A stretch of 64,000 bases of DNA from Mycobacterium lepromatosis (GCF_000975265.2 NZ_CP083405.1:310001-374000), one strand, 5' to 3'; shown: positions 42,706 to 55,190, numbered from the stretch's first letter. Numbers and translations are program-made. The notes: a model not told the origin generated them from the letters alone.

Positions 42706-45700
42706 ATGACCGCACCGGGGCCTGCCTGCTCAGACACCCCAATCTTGGGGCTCGTTGAATTGGCACTCACCGCGCCGACCTTCGGCCAGCTCATCGAGCT
42801 CGCGAGCACTAGACCAGCTGAATTGAGCCTGACTGGCCCTGCCTGTGTGCGGTTGTTCGTCGCCAGTGCACTGGCTCGGCTGGGTCCCTTGCTGGTGGTC
42901 ACCGCCACCGGTCGCGAAGCAGATGATCTTACCGCCGAGTTACGCGGCGTCTTCGGCGACGCGGTGGCGGTGTTCCCGTCCTGGGAGACGTTGCCACACG
43001 AACGACTGTCACCTGGCGTAGACACCGTCGGCACCCGGTTGATAGTGCTGCGCCGACTAGCCCATCCCGACGATGCCCGGTTGGGTCCCCCCTTGCAAGT
43101 GGTGGTGACCGCGGTGCGTTCGCTGCTGCAGCCGATGACAGCGCAGCTGGGTTTGGTGGAACCTGTTACCTTGAGCGTCGGCGATGAGATCGATTTTGAA
43201 CGGGTTATCGCGCGCTTGATCGAGCTGGCATATACCCGGGTGGATATGGTCGGCCGGCGCGGTGAGTTCGCTGTCCGCGGTGGGATTCTCGACATCTTCG
43301 GCCCGACCGCCGAACATCCGGTGCGTGTCGAATTCTGGGGTAACCAGATTACCGAGATACGGGTGTTCTCGGTGGTCGATCAGCGCTCTATTCCCGAGAT
43401 CGGTGTCGACACGTTGATTGCGGTCGCCTGCCGAGAACTCCTGCTCAGCGACGATGTGCGGGCGCGGGCCGTCGAGTTGGCCGCGCAGGCGGCTGCACGG
43501 CGGCCGACAGGGGAAGCTGCTGTCTCCGGCAGCGTCACTGACGTGTTGGCCAAGCTGGCCGAGGGGATACCGGTCGACGGGATGGAGGCGCTGCTCCCGG
43601 TACTTTGTCCTGGCGAGTACACGCTGCTGACTGACCAGTTCGCTGCTAGCACGCCGGTGTTGTTGTGTGACCCGGAAAAGGTCCGCGTTCAGGCGGCCGA
43701 TTTGATCAAGACCGATCGGGCATTCTTCGAGGCGTCGTGGTCGATAGCCGCCATAGGTGCCGACAACCCGGCACCTATCGATGTCGAGCAGTTGGACGGG
43801 TCGGGGTTCGTCGAATTAAGCGATGTGCAGGCCGCCACCATCCGGTCCGGTCATCCGTGGTGGACGTTGAGCCAACTGCCCGACGAGTCGGCGTTGGAGC
43901 TCGACATCCGAGCGGCACCGTCGACACGTGGGTATCAGCATGACATCGACGGTATTTTTGCGATGCTGCGTGCGCATGTTGCCACCGGTGGATATGCGGC
44001 GATCGTCACGCCTGGGACCGGAACCGCCCATCGAGTGTTGGAGCGACTTGCCGAGTCTGACATTCCGGGTGTGATGCTGGAACCGGCCGCCGCACCAGGA
44101 CTTGGCCTGGTCGGGGTGCTCAAGGGTCCGCTGATCGATGGTGTGGTGATACCGGGCGCCAACCTGGTGATCATCACCGAAACCGATCTGACCGGCAGTC
44201 GGGCGACGGCCGTCGACGGCAAGCGACTGGTGGCCAAGCGGCGCAACACCGTCGATCCGTTGGCACTTACCGCTGGCGACTTGGTGGTGCATGATCAGCA
44301 CGGCATCGGACGGTTCGTGGAGATGATAGAGCGCACTGTTGGCGGCGTTCGTCGCGAGTACCTGGTGCTGGAATATGCTTCGAATAAGAAAAGTCGGCAG
44401 GCTGATAGGCTGTATGTTCCGATGGATTCGCTGAATCAGTTGTCGCGGTATGTAGGCGGGCAGGCGCCAGCGCTGAGCCGGTTAGGCGGCAGCGACTGGG
44501 CCAACACCAAGACCAAGGCCCGCCGCGCGGTGCGAGAAATCGCGGGTGAGTTGGTGTCGTTATATGCCAAACGCCAGGCCAGCCCAGGACACGCATTCGG
44601 GCCGGACACGCCCTGGCAGGCCGAGATGGAGGACGCGTTCGGCTTCACCGAGACCGTCGATCAGCTTACCGCGATCAACGAGGTCAAGGGCGATATGGAA
44701 AAGTCGGTGCCGATGGACCGGGTAATCTGCGGCGACGTTGGTTACGGCAAGACCGAGATCGCGGTGCGTGCGGCGTTTAAAGCGGTGCAGGACGGCAAGC
44801 AGGTTGCCGTGTTGGTACCGACCACGCTGCTGGCCGAACAGCATTTGCAGACGTTCACCGAACGGATGGCCGGATTCCCGGTGACCGTCAAGGGGTTGTC
44901 ACGGTTCACCGACGCCGCCGAATCCCGCGCGGTGATCGACGACCTTGTCAAGGGGTCGGTGGACATCGTGATCGGCACACATCGGCTACTGCAGACTGGG
45001 GTGCGCTGGAAGGATTTGGGTCTGGTCGTGGTTGACGAGGAGCAGTGGTTCGGCGTCGAGCACAAGGAGCACATCAAGTCGCTGCGCACCCACGTCGACG
45101 TGCTGACCATGAGCGCCACCCCGATCCCGCGCACCCTAGAGATGAGCTTGGCTGGGATTCGCGAGATGTCCACGATCCTGACGCCGCCTGAAAAGCGCTA
45201 CCCGGTTTTGACTTATGTCGGCCCGCACGATGACAAGCAGGTAGCGGCCGCGTTGCGGCGCGAGCTGCTGCGCGGCGGGCAGGCGTTTTATGTGCATAAC
45301 CGGGTCAGTTCCATCTATCAGGCCGCCGCCCGGGTGTGTGGCTTGGTACCCGAAGCGCGGGTGGTCGTCGCGCATGGGCAGATGCTTGAGGATCGGCTGG
45401 AAAACACAATGCGGGGGTTCTGGAACCACGAATACGACATCTTAGTGTGCACTACGATCGTAGAGACCGGCTTGGACATCCCCAACGCCAACACGCTCGT
45501 CGTCGAGCGTGCCGATACCTTAGGTCTGTCCCAGCTGCACCAGCTGCGGGGTCGGGTCGGTCGTAGCCACGAGCGTGGTTACGCCTACTTCCTCTACCCG
45601 CCGCAGGCGCCGCTGACGGAGATCGCCTACGACCGGTTGGTGACCATCGCACAGAACAATGAGCTGGGCGCGGGCATGGCGGTCGCGCTCAAGGACCTAG

Positions 45701-46461
45701 AGATCCGCGGCGCCGGCAACGTGCTAGGTGTTGAGCAGTCCGGGCACGTAGCAGGAGTCGGCTTCGACCTCTATGTGCGGCTGGTGGGTGAGGCCGTCGA
45801 GGCGTACCGAGCCGCTGCCGACGGCAAAACCGCTATTACGGTAGAGGAGCCCAAGGACGTACGGATTGACTTGCCGGTGGATGCACACCTGCCGTCAGAT
45901 TACATCGCCAGTGACCGGCTCCGACTTGAGGGCTACCGGCGGCTAGCCGCGGCGTCTTCTGACACAGAGGTCGCAGCCGTTGTGGACGAGCTCATTGACC
46001 GCTATGGAACACTGCCCGAACCGGTCCGTCGGCTGGTAGCGGTGGCTCAGTTGCGGCTGCTGTGCCGCAGCTCGGGCATCATTGAGGTGACCTCCCCGTC
46101 GGCCGCGACCGTGCGGTTGTCCCCGATGTCGCTGCTAGATTCCGCCCAAGTGCGGTTAAAACGGATGTATCCCGGAGCACAGTACCGTGCCACCACGGCC
46201 ACGGTCCAGGTTCCTATCCCGCGAGCCGGCAGCTCCGGGGGAGCTTTAGGCGCTCCGCGTATCCGCGATGTGGAATTGGTTCAGGCTGTAGCCGACTTGA
46301 TCACGACGCTGCAGGGTATACCGAGGAAAGATATTGGCATAACGAAACCGACATCGAAGCGAGTAATAACAAGTTCGACGAAGGTGAGCTTACCAGCTCC
46401 GGACGGACCGACCAGAACCACCCCGCCGTTATTGCAAGACCGGCCCCCGGTGTCCGGTTGA
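42706..46461 (+). CDS. mfd: Mfd transcription-repair coupling factor
   Basis: It removes RNA polymerase stalled at lesions and recruits UvrA. Domains in order: UvrB-like N-terminal module (about 1-350), RNA-polymerase-interaction domain (about 520-590, [20 protein letters not shown]), RecG-like helicase core, and C-terminal TRCF domain. Walker A GDVGYGKT is at 676-683; motif II is DEEQ at 777-780; motif VI is [12 protein letters not shown]. Residue 781 is Trp (TGG) where Mfd and RecG proteins almost always have Arg (DEEQRFGV). The last about 36 residues after DIGITKP differ from the M. tuberculosis tail I recall and are encoded by DNA whose minus strand resembles an ATPase P-loop. 1251 residues against about 1234. 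ATG 42706 gives the expected N-terminus [12 protein letters not shown]. Confidence 0.93.
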   Translation: MTAPGPACSDTPILGLVELALTAPTFGQLIELASTRPAELSLTGPACVRLFVASALARLGPLLVVTATGREADDLTAELRGVFGDAVAVFPSWETLPHERLSPGVDTVGTRLIVLRRLAHPDDARLGPPLQVVVTAVRSLLQPMTAQLGLVEPVTLSVGDEIDFERVIARLIELAYTRVDMVGRRGEFAVRGGILDIFGPTAEHPVRVEFWGNQITEIRVFSVVDQRSIPEIGVDTLIAVACRELLLSDDVRARAVELAAQAAARRPTGEAAVSGSVTDVLAKLAEGIPVDGMEALLPVLCPGEYTLLTDQFAASTPVLLCDPEKVRVQAADLIKTDRAFFEASWSIAAIGADNPAPIDVEQLDGSGFVELSDVQAATIRSGHPWWTLSQLPDESALELDIRAAPSTRGYQHDIDGIFAMLRAHVATGGYAAIVTPGTGTAHRVLERLAESDIPGVMLEPAAAPGLGLVGVLKGPLIDGVVIPGANLVIITETDLTGSRATAVDGKRLVAKRRNTVDPLALTAGDLVVHDQHGIGRFVEMIERTVGGVRREYLVLEYASNKKSRQADRLYVPMDSLNQLSRYVGGQAPALSRLGGSDWANTKTKARRAVREIAGELVSLYAKRQASPGHAFGPDTPWQAEMEDAFGFTETVDQLTAINEVKGDMEKSVPMDRVICGDVGYGKTEIAVRAAFKAVQDGKQVAVLVPTTLLAEQHLQTFTERMAGFPVTVKGLSRFTDAAESRAVIDDLVKGSVDIVIGTHRLLQTGVRWKDLGLVVVDEEQWFGVEHKEHIKSLRTHVDVLTMSATPIPRTLEMSLAGIREMSTILTPPEKRYPVLTYVGPHDDKQVAAALRRELLRGGQAFYVHNRVSSIYQAAARVCGLVPEARVVVAHGQMLEDRLENTMRGFWNHEYDILVCTTIVETGLDIPNANTLVVERADTLGLSQLHQLRGRVGRSHERGYAYFLYPPQAPLTEIAYDRLVTIAQNNELGAGMAVALKDLEIRGAGNVLGVEQSGHVAGVGFDLYVRLVGEAVEAYRAAADGKTAITVEEPKDVRIDLPVDAHLPSDYIASDRLRLEGYRRLAAASSDTEVAAVVDELIDRYGTLPEPVRRLVAVAQLRLLCRSSGIIEVTSPSAATVRLSPMSLLDSAQVRLKRMYPGAQYRATTATVQVPIPRAGSSGGALGAPRIRDVELVQAVADLITTLQGIPRKDIGITKPTSKRVITSSTKVSLPAPDGPTRTTPPLLQDRPPVSG

Positions 46462-46469
46462 TTTCGGCA

Positions 46470-47160
46470 CCGGAAGCTTCCGCATGGCGAACGGCTGGTC
46501 GACACCGTCGAGGTGATAGACAAACTGCGCTCCACTGGCCCCTGGGAAAGGGGGTAGATCCACGGCTCGTTGCGCCGTTACCTGTTGGAGGAGACCTATG
46601 AGCGGTTGGACTGCGCTCCGCAGCGGCAACGCTGAAGTGTTGCGTGAAGAACTAGACTACGCGTGTTATTAGGTTCTTTTCCACGCCTGCATCGTCAAGG
46701 ACGTGCTGCAACTTCCTTTCACTGTCGCTGATGTCGCTGGTGTGCTGATGCGCAAGTTGTACCATCGAGTGTCGGTAGTGCTTGCGGTCGAAACAATTTC
46801 GCTTGATAACCAATTAGCGCAATGGGATTAGAGTGCAAGGACGCTGAAAAGCCGCGGAACTCAATGAGAGCCGACGCCCATATCAGCTAATCTACATTAG
46901 CTTTGTAGCAAAAGTGGGTTCAACTTTTCGAAAAAGCTAGACTGCCCGCTGACTTGATCTCCTCCCCGATCCTTTAATCTCGATATCCGGTGATATAGAC
47001 TTCGAGAATGAACTTCGAACAGCAGGTTTAGAGTTTGTATATACGGTCTGCGGGGGTGAGGAAGCTGGTTATCGCCGCGTATCGCGGGAAAGCATTCCAG
47101 AGGAGTTTGACGTCACTCTACTCAGCTAGACAGACGATGACGAGTGGTGCCCACTTCCTA
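46470..47160 (+). pseudogene. mazG: mazG nucleoside triphosphate pyrophosphohydrolase remnant
   Basis: In shifting plus-strand frames the sequence reads VDTVEVIDKLRSTGPWEKG, then a stop, then IHGSLRRYLLEETYERLD (46550-46610), the MazG helix with its Glu metal ligands. The EELGD region follows in eroded form. Further on come LPADLISSPIL (46948) and IPEEFDVTLLS (47095) from the C-terminal half, with stops between. M. tuberculosis mazG (Rv1021) follows mfd in the same orientation. The first about 80 codons are missing at the junction with mfd. MazG hydrolyses non-canonical NTPs, so its loss may matter for mutation load. Confidence 0.85.
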
Positions 47161-47343
47161 TCCGGCACCTAAGCTGTCAGCGAGGAGTCCGAGCCGCGGA
47201 ATGCCGATTCCGACAAGAACAGTGCAGCGGACACCGGGAAGTTGTGAGGCGACTCCAAGCTTGCTGATGAACCTAAAGGGTCCAAGTGGTGCTGACACCG
47301 GCCCACACGCATTTCCAAACAGCAATCACCATGTTTGCTATAG

Positions 47344-47395
47344 TGAAGTTTCTTGTATTAATTGACCTTTAGATCAATTAATACAAGAAACTTCA
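47344..47395. repeat. Perfect 22-bp inverted repeat, AT-rich, 8-base loop
   Basis: tgaagtttcttgtattaatt plus ga (47344-47365) is repeated as its exact reverse complement at 47374-47395, around the loop cctttaga. The flanks do not extend the pairing. It lies in non-coding DNA between the mazG and lpqU remnants. As RNA it would form a 22-pair hairpin with no T-run at the end. Confidence 0.95.
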
Positions 47396-47551
47396 AGTGT
47401 CAGTACTAGCCGTATGTTGCTAGTAGCTAATCGATAATTCACTGAAGTCGATGCAGTATTTGTGCACCACGGCCCCGCAGCGACGAGATCGTCGACAAAC
47501 CCATGGGACGATGATCAGACCGAAGTCGGTGCCCGAGAGTCGTAGGGGAGT

Positions 47552-48215
47552 GTGATGCCGCCGATACGTTGGTTGCGTACGGTCGCCGTTATCGGTGCAA
47601 TCGTCATGGCCGGTGGACACCCATGCCAGCGATCGGCCCGCCGATCAGTTCAGTTGCGTGTGTAGGCGGAGAAACGCTTTGCGGCGTTGGACAAATCCGG
47701 TCATCGCGCTGGAAGTCTATAATCCTTATATTGCCCGCATCACTGAGGCTTGAGAACCCGAAGTGCCATATTGTGTGGACCACGCTGGCGGGCATCGTGC
47801 AGTTGGGGAGCCACCACGGTACATACCACGGCGCGACGCTGGAACCGAACGGTGGTTTACGTCCCCCTCATATTGACAGTACATGCGACGCCGTACGCGT
47901 CGTCGATAACGATGAAGGAGGATGCAGGTTTATGGCTGAGAGAGGAGCGGGTGATGGGACCGATGCAGTTTATTTCGGAAACGTGGCGGTTGTACGGGGT
48001 CGGTGCCAACAACGACGGCATTGCTAGCCTGGACAACATCGCCGACGCCACGTTGTCGGCCATGGGCTATATTGTGCTGAACCGGAATTGTGCTGAAGTG
48101 AAAAAGATCTGGTGACACCACGAGGTCGGATCACGGCGCTGCCCGCCTACAACAAATTCAGCGCTTAAGCATGAGCTGCTCGAGACTGGGCGACTGCCTA
48201 CTCGGCTGGTCACCC
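47552..48215 (+). pseudogene. lpqU: lpqU remnant (lytic transglycosylase-like lipoprotein)
   Basis: The N-terminal signal region MPPIRWLRTVAVIGAIVMAG starts near 47552. After a frameshift, KCHIVWTTLAGIVQLGSHHG and TYHGATLEPNGGL (47760-47860) match the SLT-like domain of LpqU (Rv1022), including the region of the catalytic Glu, which reads Q-L-G-S-H-H here where V-E-S-H-H is expected. Next come VMGPMQFISETWRLYGVGAN and SLDNIADATLSAMGY (47950-48070), and at the end RDWATAYSAG near 48190. At least four frame changes or stops occur. It precedes eno as in M. tuberculosis. Confidence 0.85.
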
Positions 48216-48315
48216 GCTGTAGAAGAATAAGAATAGATTGGGTGTGACTCAGACTTTACTCTAACGGCGGCCCGGGACCGACGCGGCAGTGGAGGTTCCT
48301 CGCTGGCGGGGTTGA

Positions 48316-49665
<1,350 letters not shown>

Positions 49666-49699
49666 GTGACAACCAATCCGGAATGCAGCTAGCTCTCCA

Positions 49700-50383
49700 A
49701 TGCCCGAAGCGAAACGACTAGATCCAAAGCACCGTTCCCCGGCATCGCGCCCAGGGAAAGCCGGCGACTCGGTTCGAAATCGTCGCTCCACTAAGCCCGT
49801 CGCTAAGCCTTTCGTCACGCCTGCCCGGACCGGGCCGGTATCGTCTCACTCCGGCCGTAACTCTACGCGGCCGCTGACTGATCATGTGGTCGAACCCATC
49901 AAACAGTCGATCATCGAATCCCTTGAACGACGGTCCGATCAGCGGTTGGGTTTTACCGCGCGGCGCGCGGCTGTGCTGGCCGCCGTTGTTTGTGTGCTGA
50001 CACTGACCATTGCCGGGCCGGTGCGCACCTACTTCGCGCAACACACGGAGATAGAGCAGTTGGCAGCAACTGAGGTTACATTGCGCCGCCAAATTGCAGA
50101 TCTCGAGCAGCAGAAGGGCAAACTCGCTGACCCGGCCTATATTGCGGCACGGGCCCGCGAGCGCCTCGGCTTTGTGATGCCCGGAGATGTGCCGTTTCAA
50201 GTCCAGCTTCCATCGACTGCCGCGGTGTCTTCGCAGCCAGGGGGCCAAGCTGCGAAACCAGCCAACAACGACCCGTGGTACACCTCGCTATGGCATACCA
50301 TCGCCGATGATCCGCACCTACCGCCAGCCACCGGCCCGCTGGCCTCTCCACTCGCTCCGCTGCCCACGACTTCCGGTGGTTGA
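49700..50383 (+). CDS. DivIC/FtsB-family cell-division protein (Rv1024-like)
   Basis: Septum-formation-initiator family: a single-pass membrane protein expected to join FtsL/FtsQ-type division proteins. The 227 residues consist of a long basic, Pro/Ser/Arg-rich cytoplasmic N-terminus (about 1-85) and a membrane segment (AAVLAAVVCVLTLTIAGPV, about 90-108). The extracytoplasmic coiled coil (EIEQLAATEVTLRRQIADLE, about 120-145) is followed by the family motif DPAYIAARARERLGFVMPGD. A Pro-rich tail ends it. It lies between eno and the DUF501 gene, overlapping the latter by 8 bases, as in M. tuberculosis. Confidence 0.93.
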   Translation: MPEAKRLDPKHRSPASRPGKAGDSVRNRRSTKPVAKPFVTPARTGPVSSHSGRNSTRPLTDHVVEPIKQSIIESLERRSDQRLGFTARRAAVLAAVVCVLTLTIAGPVRTYFAQHTEIEQLAATEVTLRRQIADLEQQKGKLADPAYIAARARERLGFVMPGDVPFQVQLPSTAAVSSQPGGQAAKPANNDPWYTSLWHTIADDPHLPPATGPLASPLAPLPTTSGG

Positions 50384-50879
50384 CCGTGCCGACCTGGAAG
50401 CCGTGGCTCAGCAACTGGGTCGCGAGCCTCGCGGGGTCCTCGAGATCGCCTACCGTTGCCCCAACGGTGAACCCGGCGTTGTCAAAACCGCGCCGAAACT
50501 TGATGACGGCACCCCGTTTCCGACGCTATATTACCTAACGCATCCGGCGCTCATTGCCGCCGCCAGCCGGCTGGAGTCGACCGGACTGATGCGCGAGATG
50601 ACCGAGCGACTGGGCCAGAATGCCGAGTTGGCTGCCGCGTATCGACGAGCGCACGAATCGTATCTGGCCGAGCGGGACGCAATCGAATCGCTAGGGACCA
50701 CGTTCTCTGCTGGAGGCATGCCCGACCGGGTTAAGTGTCTGCACGTGCTGATTGCCCATTCGCTGGCCAAGGGGCCCGGGTGGAATTTGCTCGGTGACGA
50801 GGCGCTCGTGCTGCTGGCCGCTGATCCGACGACGGCCGTGACCCTAGTAGCAGGGCACTGGAAGGAACGTGACCGGTGA
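50376..50879 (+). CDS. DUF501 family protein (Rv1025-like)
   Basis: Conserved actinobacterial cytoplasmic protein of unknown function. GTG 50376 (VVDRADLEAVAQQLGREP) gives 167 residues; the open frame upstream overlaps the division gene. Characteristic stretches are RGVLEIAYRCPNGEPGVVKT, GTPFPTLYYLTHP, and GGMPDRVKCLHVLIAHSLAK with a conserved Cys-His pair that might bind metal or act catalytically. The gene overlaps both neighbours (8 bases before, 4 bases after with ppx), so it is translationally coupled to a Ppx/GppA phosphatase, a pairing seen across actinobacteria. Confidence 0.92.
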   Translation: MVDRADLEAVAQQLGREPRGVLEIAYRCPNGEPGVVKTAPKLDDGTPFPTLYYLTHPALIAAASRLESTGLMREMTERLGQNAELAAAYRRAHESYLAERDAIESLGTTFSAGGMPDRVKCLHVLIAHSLAKGPGWNLLGDEALVLLAADPTTAVTLVAGHWKERDR

Positions 50880-51829
50880 GTCGGGTCGCTGCGATTGACT
50901 GTGGTACCAACTCGCTTCGGTTGCTAATCGCTGATGTGGCGGGCAGGCAGTTGCGCGATGTGCATCGCGAGATGAGGATCGTGCGGCTGGGACAAGGAGT
51001 CGACGCAACGGGTGAGTTTGCGCTGGACGCGATTGCTCGGACCCGGTCCGCGCTGGTCGACTATGCTGCGCTGCTGAGTGCTCACCGCGTCGAACGGGTG
51101 CGGATGGTTGCCACGTCGGCCGCGCGCGATGTCGTCAATCGTGATGTGCTCTTTGCAATGACAGCCGACGTGCTTGGTGCCGTAATCCCTGGCTCTGTAG
51201 CGGAGGTGATCACCGGCGCCGAGGAAGCTGATCTGTCTTTTCACGGTGTTGTCGGCGAATTAGATAGCTCCGGTGCGCCTTTCGTCGTTGTCGACCTAGG
51301 TGGTGGATCTACCGAGATCATTCTTGGTGGTGGGTCGGCGGGGTTCGGGGTCGTAGCGAGTTATTCGGCCGACATCGGCTGCGTGCGGCTGACCGAACGT
51401 TGTTTGCACTCCGATCCGCCGACACCCGAGGAAGTCGCTGCAGCCCGCCAGGTGGTGCGTGAACAGCTCGAAGTGGCATTGCAGATGGTACCGGTTGAAC
51501 AAGCACGGACCTGGGTTGGGCTGGCCGGGACGATGACCACGCTGTCTGCCCTGGCACAGAATATGACGACATACGACTCTGCGGTCATTCATCTTTCGCG
51601 AGTGTGCGGCAGTGATCTTATGGCGGTCTGTGATCGGCTGATCGGCATGACACGCATACAGCGCGTCGCGCTGCCACCGATGCACGTGAGCCGGGCCGAC
51701 GTGATCGGCGGTGGTGCAATCCTGGTCCAGGAGTTGGCGCGCGAGCTGCGTACCTGGGCGGGTATCGACGAGCTGATCGTCAGCGAACGTGACATTCTGG
51801 ATGGCATCGTGTTCTCGATCGCGGGGTAA
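50876..51829 (+). CDS. Ppx/GppA-family exopolyphosphatase/phosphatase (Rv1026-like)
   Basis: ASKHA-fold phosphatase; in M. tuberculosis the two Ppx/GppA proteins are Rv0496 and Rv1026. The latter acts on long-chain polyphosphate and may affect (p)ppGpp. The 317 residues show the first phosphate loop VAAIDCGTNSLRLLIADVAG, MVATSAARDVVN with the conserved Arg, VITGAEEADLSFHGVVGE with catalytic Glu, the second loop VVDLGGGSTEIILGG, and GLAGTMTTLSALAQ. GTG 50876 overlaps the DUF501 stop. It is the last intact protein gene before the 12-kb decayed tract. Confidence 0.94.
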   Translation: MSRVAAIDCGTNSLRLLIADVAGRQLRDVHREMRIVRLGQGVDATGEFALDAIARTRSALVDYAALLSAHRVERVRMVATSAARDVVNRDVLFAMTADVLGAVIPGSVAEVITGAEEADLSFHGVVGELDSSGAPFVVVDLGGGSTEIILGGGSAGFGVVASYSADIGCVRLTERCLHSDPPTPEEVAAARQVVREQLEVALQMVPVEQARTWVGLAGTMTTLSALAQNMTTYDSAVIHLSRVCGSDLMAVCDRLIGMTRIQRVALPPMHVSRADVIGGGAILVQELARELRTWAGIDELIVSERDILDGIVFSIAG

Positions 51830-52069
51830 ACTCCGGTCGATGTCACGTCGGTACCGTAGAGTTGTTGACTGAGTGGTGGGTTGCTTGAGGTTGACCAACG
51901 GTTTGTGGTTCGCGCGGACATAGAAGAGTTGACCTGTCGCCACCGATGAGTTCACTCTAATGACTAACCGAAATAACCAACCGTTTCGCTGCTAAATTCG
52001 GTTGTCGAAATTAACGGTTTCTGCAGGGTGCAATCTGCATGACGGTCGATTACACGAACGACTCCAGTA
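51830..52069. other. Intergenic, nothing recognised
   Basis: No gene or RNA element recognised after the phosphatase gene. In M. tuberculosis the kdp operon with its two-component genes follows here; no Kdp-like sequence is visible. Confidence 0.35.
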
Positions 52070-53450
52070 CCCACCGTGCACGCGGAAAAGCGGTCAATTG
52101 AGCGGACGGTCCACGTTTTTACGGCGTCCATCATTTTGGGTTGGCTAGCTATTTGCATTGTCCCCACCGTCTCCCTGCCATCGCTGGAAGCGGTCGAGCA
52201 AAGGGCATTCGGTGCCACCGAGTCCTCAGGAAGCTTTGTCGTATTCAGCGATCCGGTGCATTGGGCAGATGTTCCACGAAGGGAATTTCGACAGTTAAGA
52301 GATAATTGTGTTGGAGGGTAACCAACTGTTAGGTGACGCAGCTATTAAATATTACGATGTAATGATACAGCAGTGGCAAGTTGGTAGCAGCACGTTAAAG
52401 CGTGCCAGACTTCTATACCGATCCCATCACGTCGGCGAGCGTGCAAAACAACTATGGTAAAGCCTTGGCTGTATCATTGCTTCTGACCGGTAATCGAGGT
52501 GAGCCGCTGGTCCACGAATCCCTGGATGCCGTCAGTAAAATCGTCGCATATGCACCTGCTTCGCCTAATATTCAGACTTATGTAACGGGGGCGTTATCGC
52601 TTATTACGAATATGCGGCACAGTGGTGAGGCATCTGTGGTCGAGATCTCCACAGCTTCAGTCATTGTGATTTTTGCCGCGCTGCTCTTTGTCTATCGTTT
52701 GTCCATTAATGTCATTGCTTTGCCGTTTATGGTGACGGTCTAACTTACTGTGGTGCTCTGCAGTGTTGATATTGTCGTGCATAGCGGAGCTGTTGGTCTT
52801 ACCACCTTAATTAGGTCGCTTACGATTTAGATCGGCACTGATTAAAAGATTTCCTCTTAAGGCGGTATTAGAAAGATCGCCAGGCTAGTGATGCTAAAGG
52901 TTCCACCTTAGTATATCATGTACCACGGAATTGCTCATATCATTTTGGGCACTGGCTTGACCATTGCCGGTTCTACCTTGTGATTCAGGTACGCCCGATT
53001 ACTCTATCTTTAGGAGCTTGGCAATTCTCACCGCTGTAGGGGTGCTGATTATTTTTGCGGTAGCGTTGAAGCGGTGGCCAAGAATGCTGGTCATTAGAAG
53101 CAGTTTTTCCTGTTCGACTCCAAGTTGCCGATTCAAGCTTGTGGTTAGCGGCGTGTCGGCACCGTTGGTAGTTCACTGGCCCCTGCCCGTTCTGACTATC
53201 ACTATGGTGACTGCTCTCGTTCGTTTCCTGGCTTATGTACGGATTTCGAATCAACTACAAAGACCTGACAATTTACACAACTGCACTACAGGAAAATAAA
53301 GGCTTCTCTATCGCGGACCACCATTTCTCCCCGGCGTGTATGAAGCCGGAAATTTTAATGATAAAATCGGATAATTATGTGCGAAGCTTGGAGGATTTTC
53401 TGATACTGGACCAGCTAGATAAAGTAGTATTTACTATTCCGTAGATATAG
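52070..53450 (+). pseudogene. MmpL-family RND transporter remnant
   Basis: Plus-strand pieces in several frames match mycobacterial MmpL proteins. The N-terminus is RSIERTVHVFTASIILGWLA plus PTVSLPSLEAVEQRAFG (52090-52210). The periplasmic part is DFYTDPITSASVQNNYGKAL, GEPLVHESLDAVSKIVAY, and YVTGALSLITNM, followed by the membrane stretch STASVIVIFAALLFVYRLS (52402-52740). A second periplasmic part reads FSIADHHFSPACMKPEILM and DNYVRSLEDFLILDQLDK (53300-53440). The C-terminal membrane half is gone or unreadable. MmpL proteins export lipids or siderophores. The exact member is not clear; it is not a gene of this locus in M. tuberculosis as I recall. Confidence 0.8.
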
Positions 53451-53960
53451 CGCCGCCGGTCATAATGCTATTCCAATAACTGGCAATTTACCACGCGTAC
53501 GTACCACTTTAGACCAGCATGTGGAACGTACGGTACGTGTACAGATAGATATTATTAGCGCTATCGGGTGAACGACTTGTGTAAAGTACGCCTACTGGAT
53601 GGTCAAAACAGTGGCTAATATTAGGAATGTGAGTGTTTTTATCAATTTTAGACAGTATACACAGCCTAGCTGGTGACACTGCATATAGTGTAAATGGCTA
53701 ATTTGGGTACACACGAATAGTATTGAATATTTGACTATTTTGGGTGATTAATTTGAAGTTATTTATATCGAGAAAAACACTGCCTAGACATGCCAAGCTG
53801 CTGGTAATTTCGGTCGATCTTTGACGCATTGGATGGTTTGTATCAGGACGGAGACTCTGCAATTTTCCGAGGACTCCTTGGTGGGCGTGCAGAGTAGAGC
53901 AGCTTAGTCAGGCATTCACAATAGGATGTTCGATCATCGGAAGTCTCACCCGAAAATGGT
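53451..53960. other. Very AT-rich decayed stretch
   Basis: About 500 bases of notably AT-rich sequence with dense stops in all frames. It probably contains the vanished C-terminal part of the mmpL gene. No repeats or RNA genes recognised. Confidence 0.4.
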
Positions 53961-53964
53961 GCGG

Positions 53965-55190
53965 TCGTTAGCGGACTCGATAGTAAACCGAGCTGTGATG
54001 CGCCTTGACGATTAAGCTTACGATGGCTTGGCTCAAGCTACTGCTTAACCCATTGTCCCAGGATTTGTCCGAGCAGACAAACTGCTTGAATAGTCGTGGT
54101 AAAGTGTCGGCGTTTATGTCGGACCCATACCGGTTTGTCAGGCGGATCATCGATCAACCGGTGTGTCGGTGCTGCGACTGGCCGCGTCGTTCACCACCGG
54201 AACCACCAGGTCGGCTAAGTCGACGTCGTCGGTTTACCGGTTTTTGCCCTCGCCCAACCGGGAGCGCAGTGGTAGCTGGTTAACAAGCGACGTCATGCGC
54301 CGTGTCTTTTGATTTAATGCGGTCCAAGGCATTCTCGCTGGTTGGTGGCAACGCCGAATTATCCTGGTGGGTGAGTTCGGCATAACCGTGAATCTCAGCC
54401 TACGGTGTTTGCAGGTCGTGGCTGGCGTCGGTAATGAATTGGAGCATTCGAAAGTCGGAGTTGGTGTGTTGCGACAGCGCACATCTACGTTGTCCAGCAA
54501 TCGACTTAGCGTCTGTCCGATGATGCCGACACCATTGTCCGTGGTTGGCATCCTGCGGATGCACTGGTGCGTCTATTAGGTCGCCATCGCTGGTAAAGGG
54601 GTTCATGGTGAACTTCGCGGCGACCTCGCGGCGCGACTGGCGAAGGGTGTATCCGACCCCATTCGAACCGTGAGTGCCGCCGTGACCAGGAGCGCGCTGG
54701 CCATAAGAACGATGGTGGTGATGTTCTTGCGCGCAATGATTTGGCCGGCGAGGGTAAGCGTGATATGCAGACGACAAGGATGTCGGGATCCTTCCATTCG
54801 GCAGTCAACCCGATAGGGTCCGCGGCTGCCGAGGTTTTCGGTATGGGGTTGGGCCGTCAGTCCACGTCTGCGCTTCGAGAGCTCGTACTACATCGAGCAG
54901 CGCGGAGAGCTGCTGCTCTTCGGAGAAGAAGCTTGCCAAGCCGCGGCCATGACGCCGTTGTTTAGCACAGCGATCCGGTTTCCGGGCGTCTGTTCGGTAA
55001 ATTCCAGCAGCGCCTCTTACACCGGAGGAGTATCGGCATGCGTAGAAGCATATTCGCCGGTTAGGCATCTAGCGTATGAGTTATCAAATGTATGCAGGAT
55101 TTCGGCGACCGTCGTGTCATTTGTCGCGGTGACATACCCGCGCTAACTCAGCACGAAGATGACGCCGACAGCTACCGGCAACTATATTAA
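53965..55190 (-). pseudogene. trcS: trcS sensor histidine kinase remnant
   Basis: The minus strand holds a decayed sensor kinase. The dimerisation/phosphoacceptor box reads MLQFITDASHDLQTP (phosphoacceptor His kept, 54420-54460), then AEIHGYAELTHQDNSALPP and RMTSLVNQLPLRSRLGEG. The ATPase domain ends INADTLPRLFKQFVCSDKSW and AIVSLIVKAHHSSVYYRV (53968-54140). The sensing part upstream of 54560 is only traceable in fragments (LLDVVRALEA, PRTLSG). Order and strand with the response regulator upstream fit trcR-trcS (Rv1033c-Rv1032c). Confidence 0.8.
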
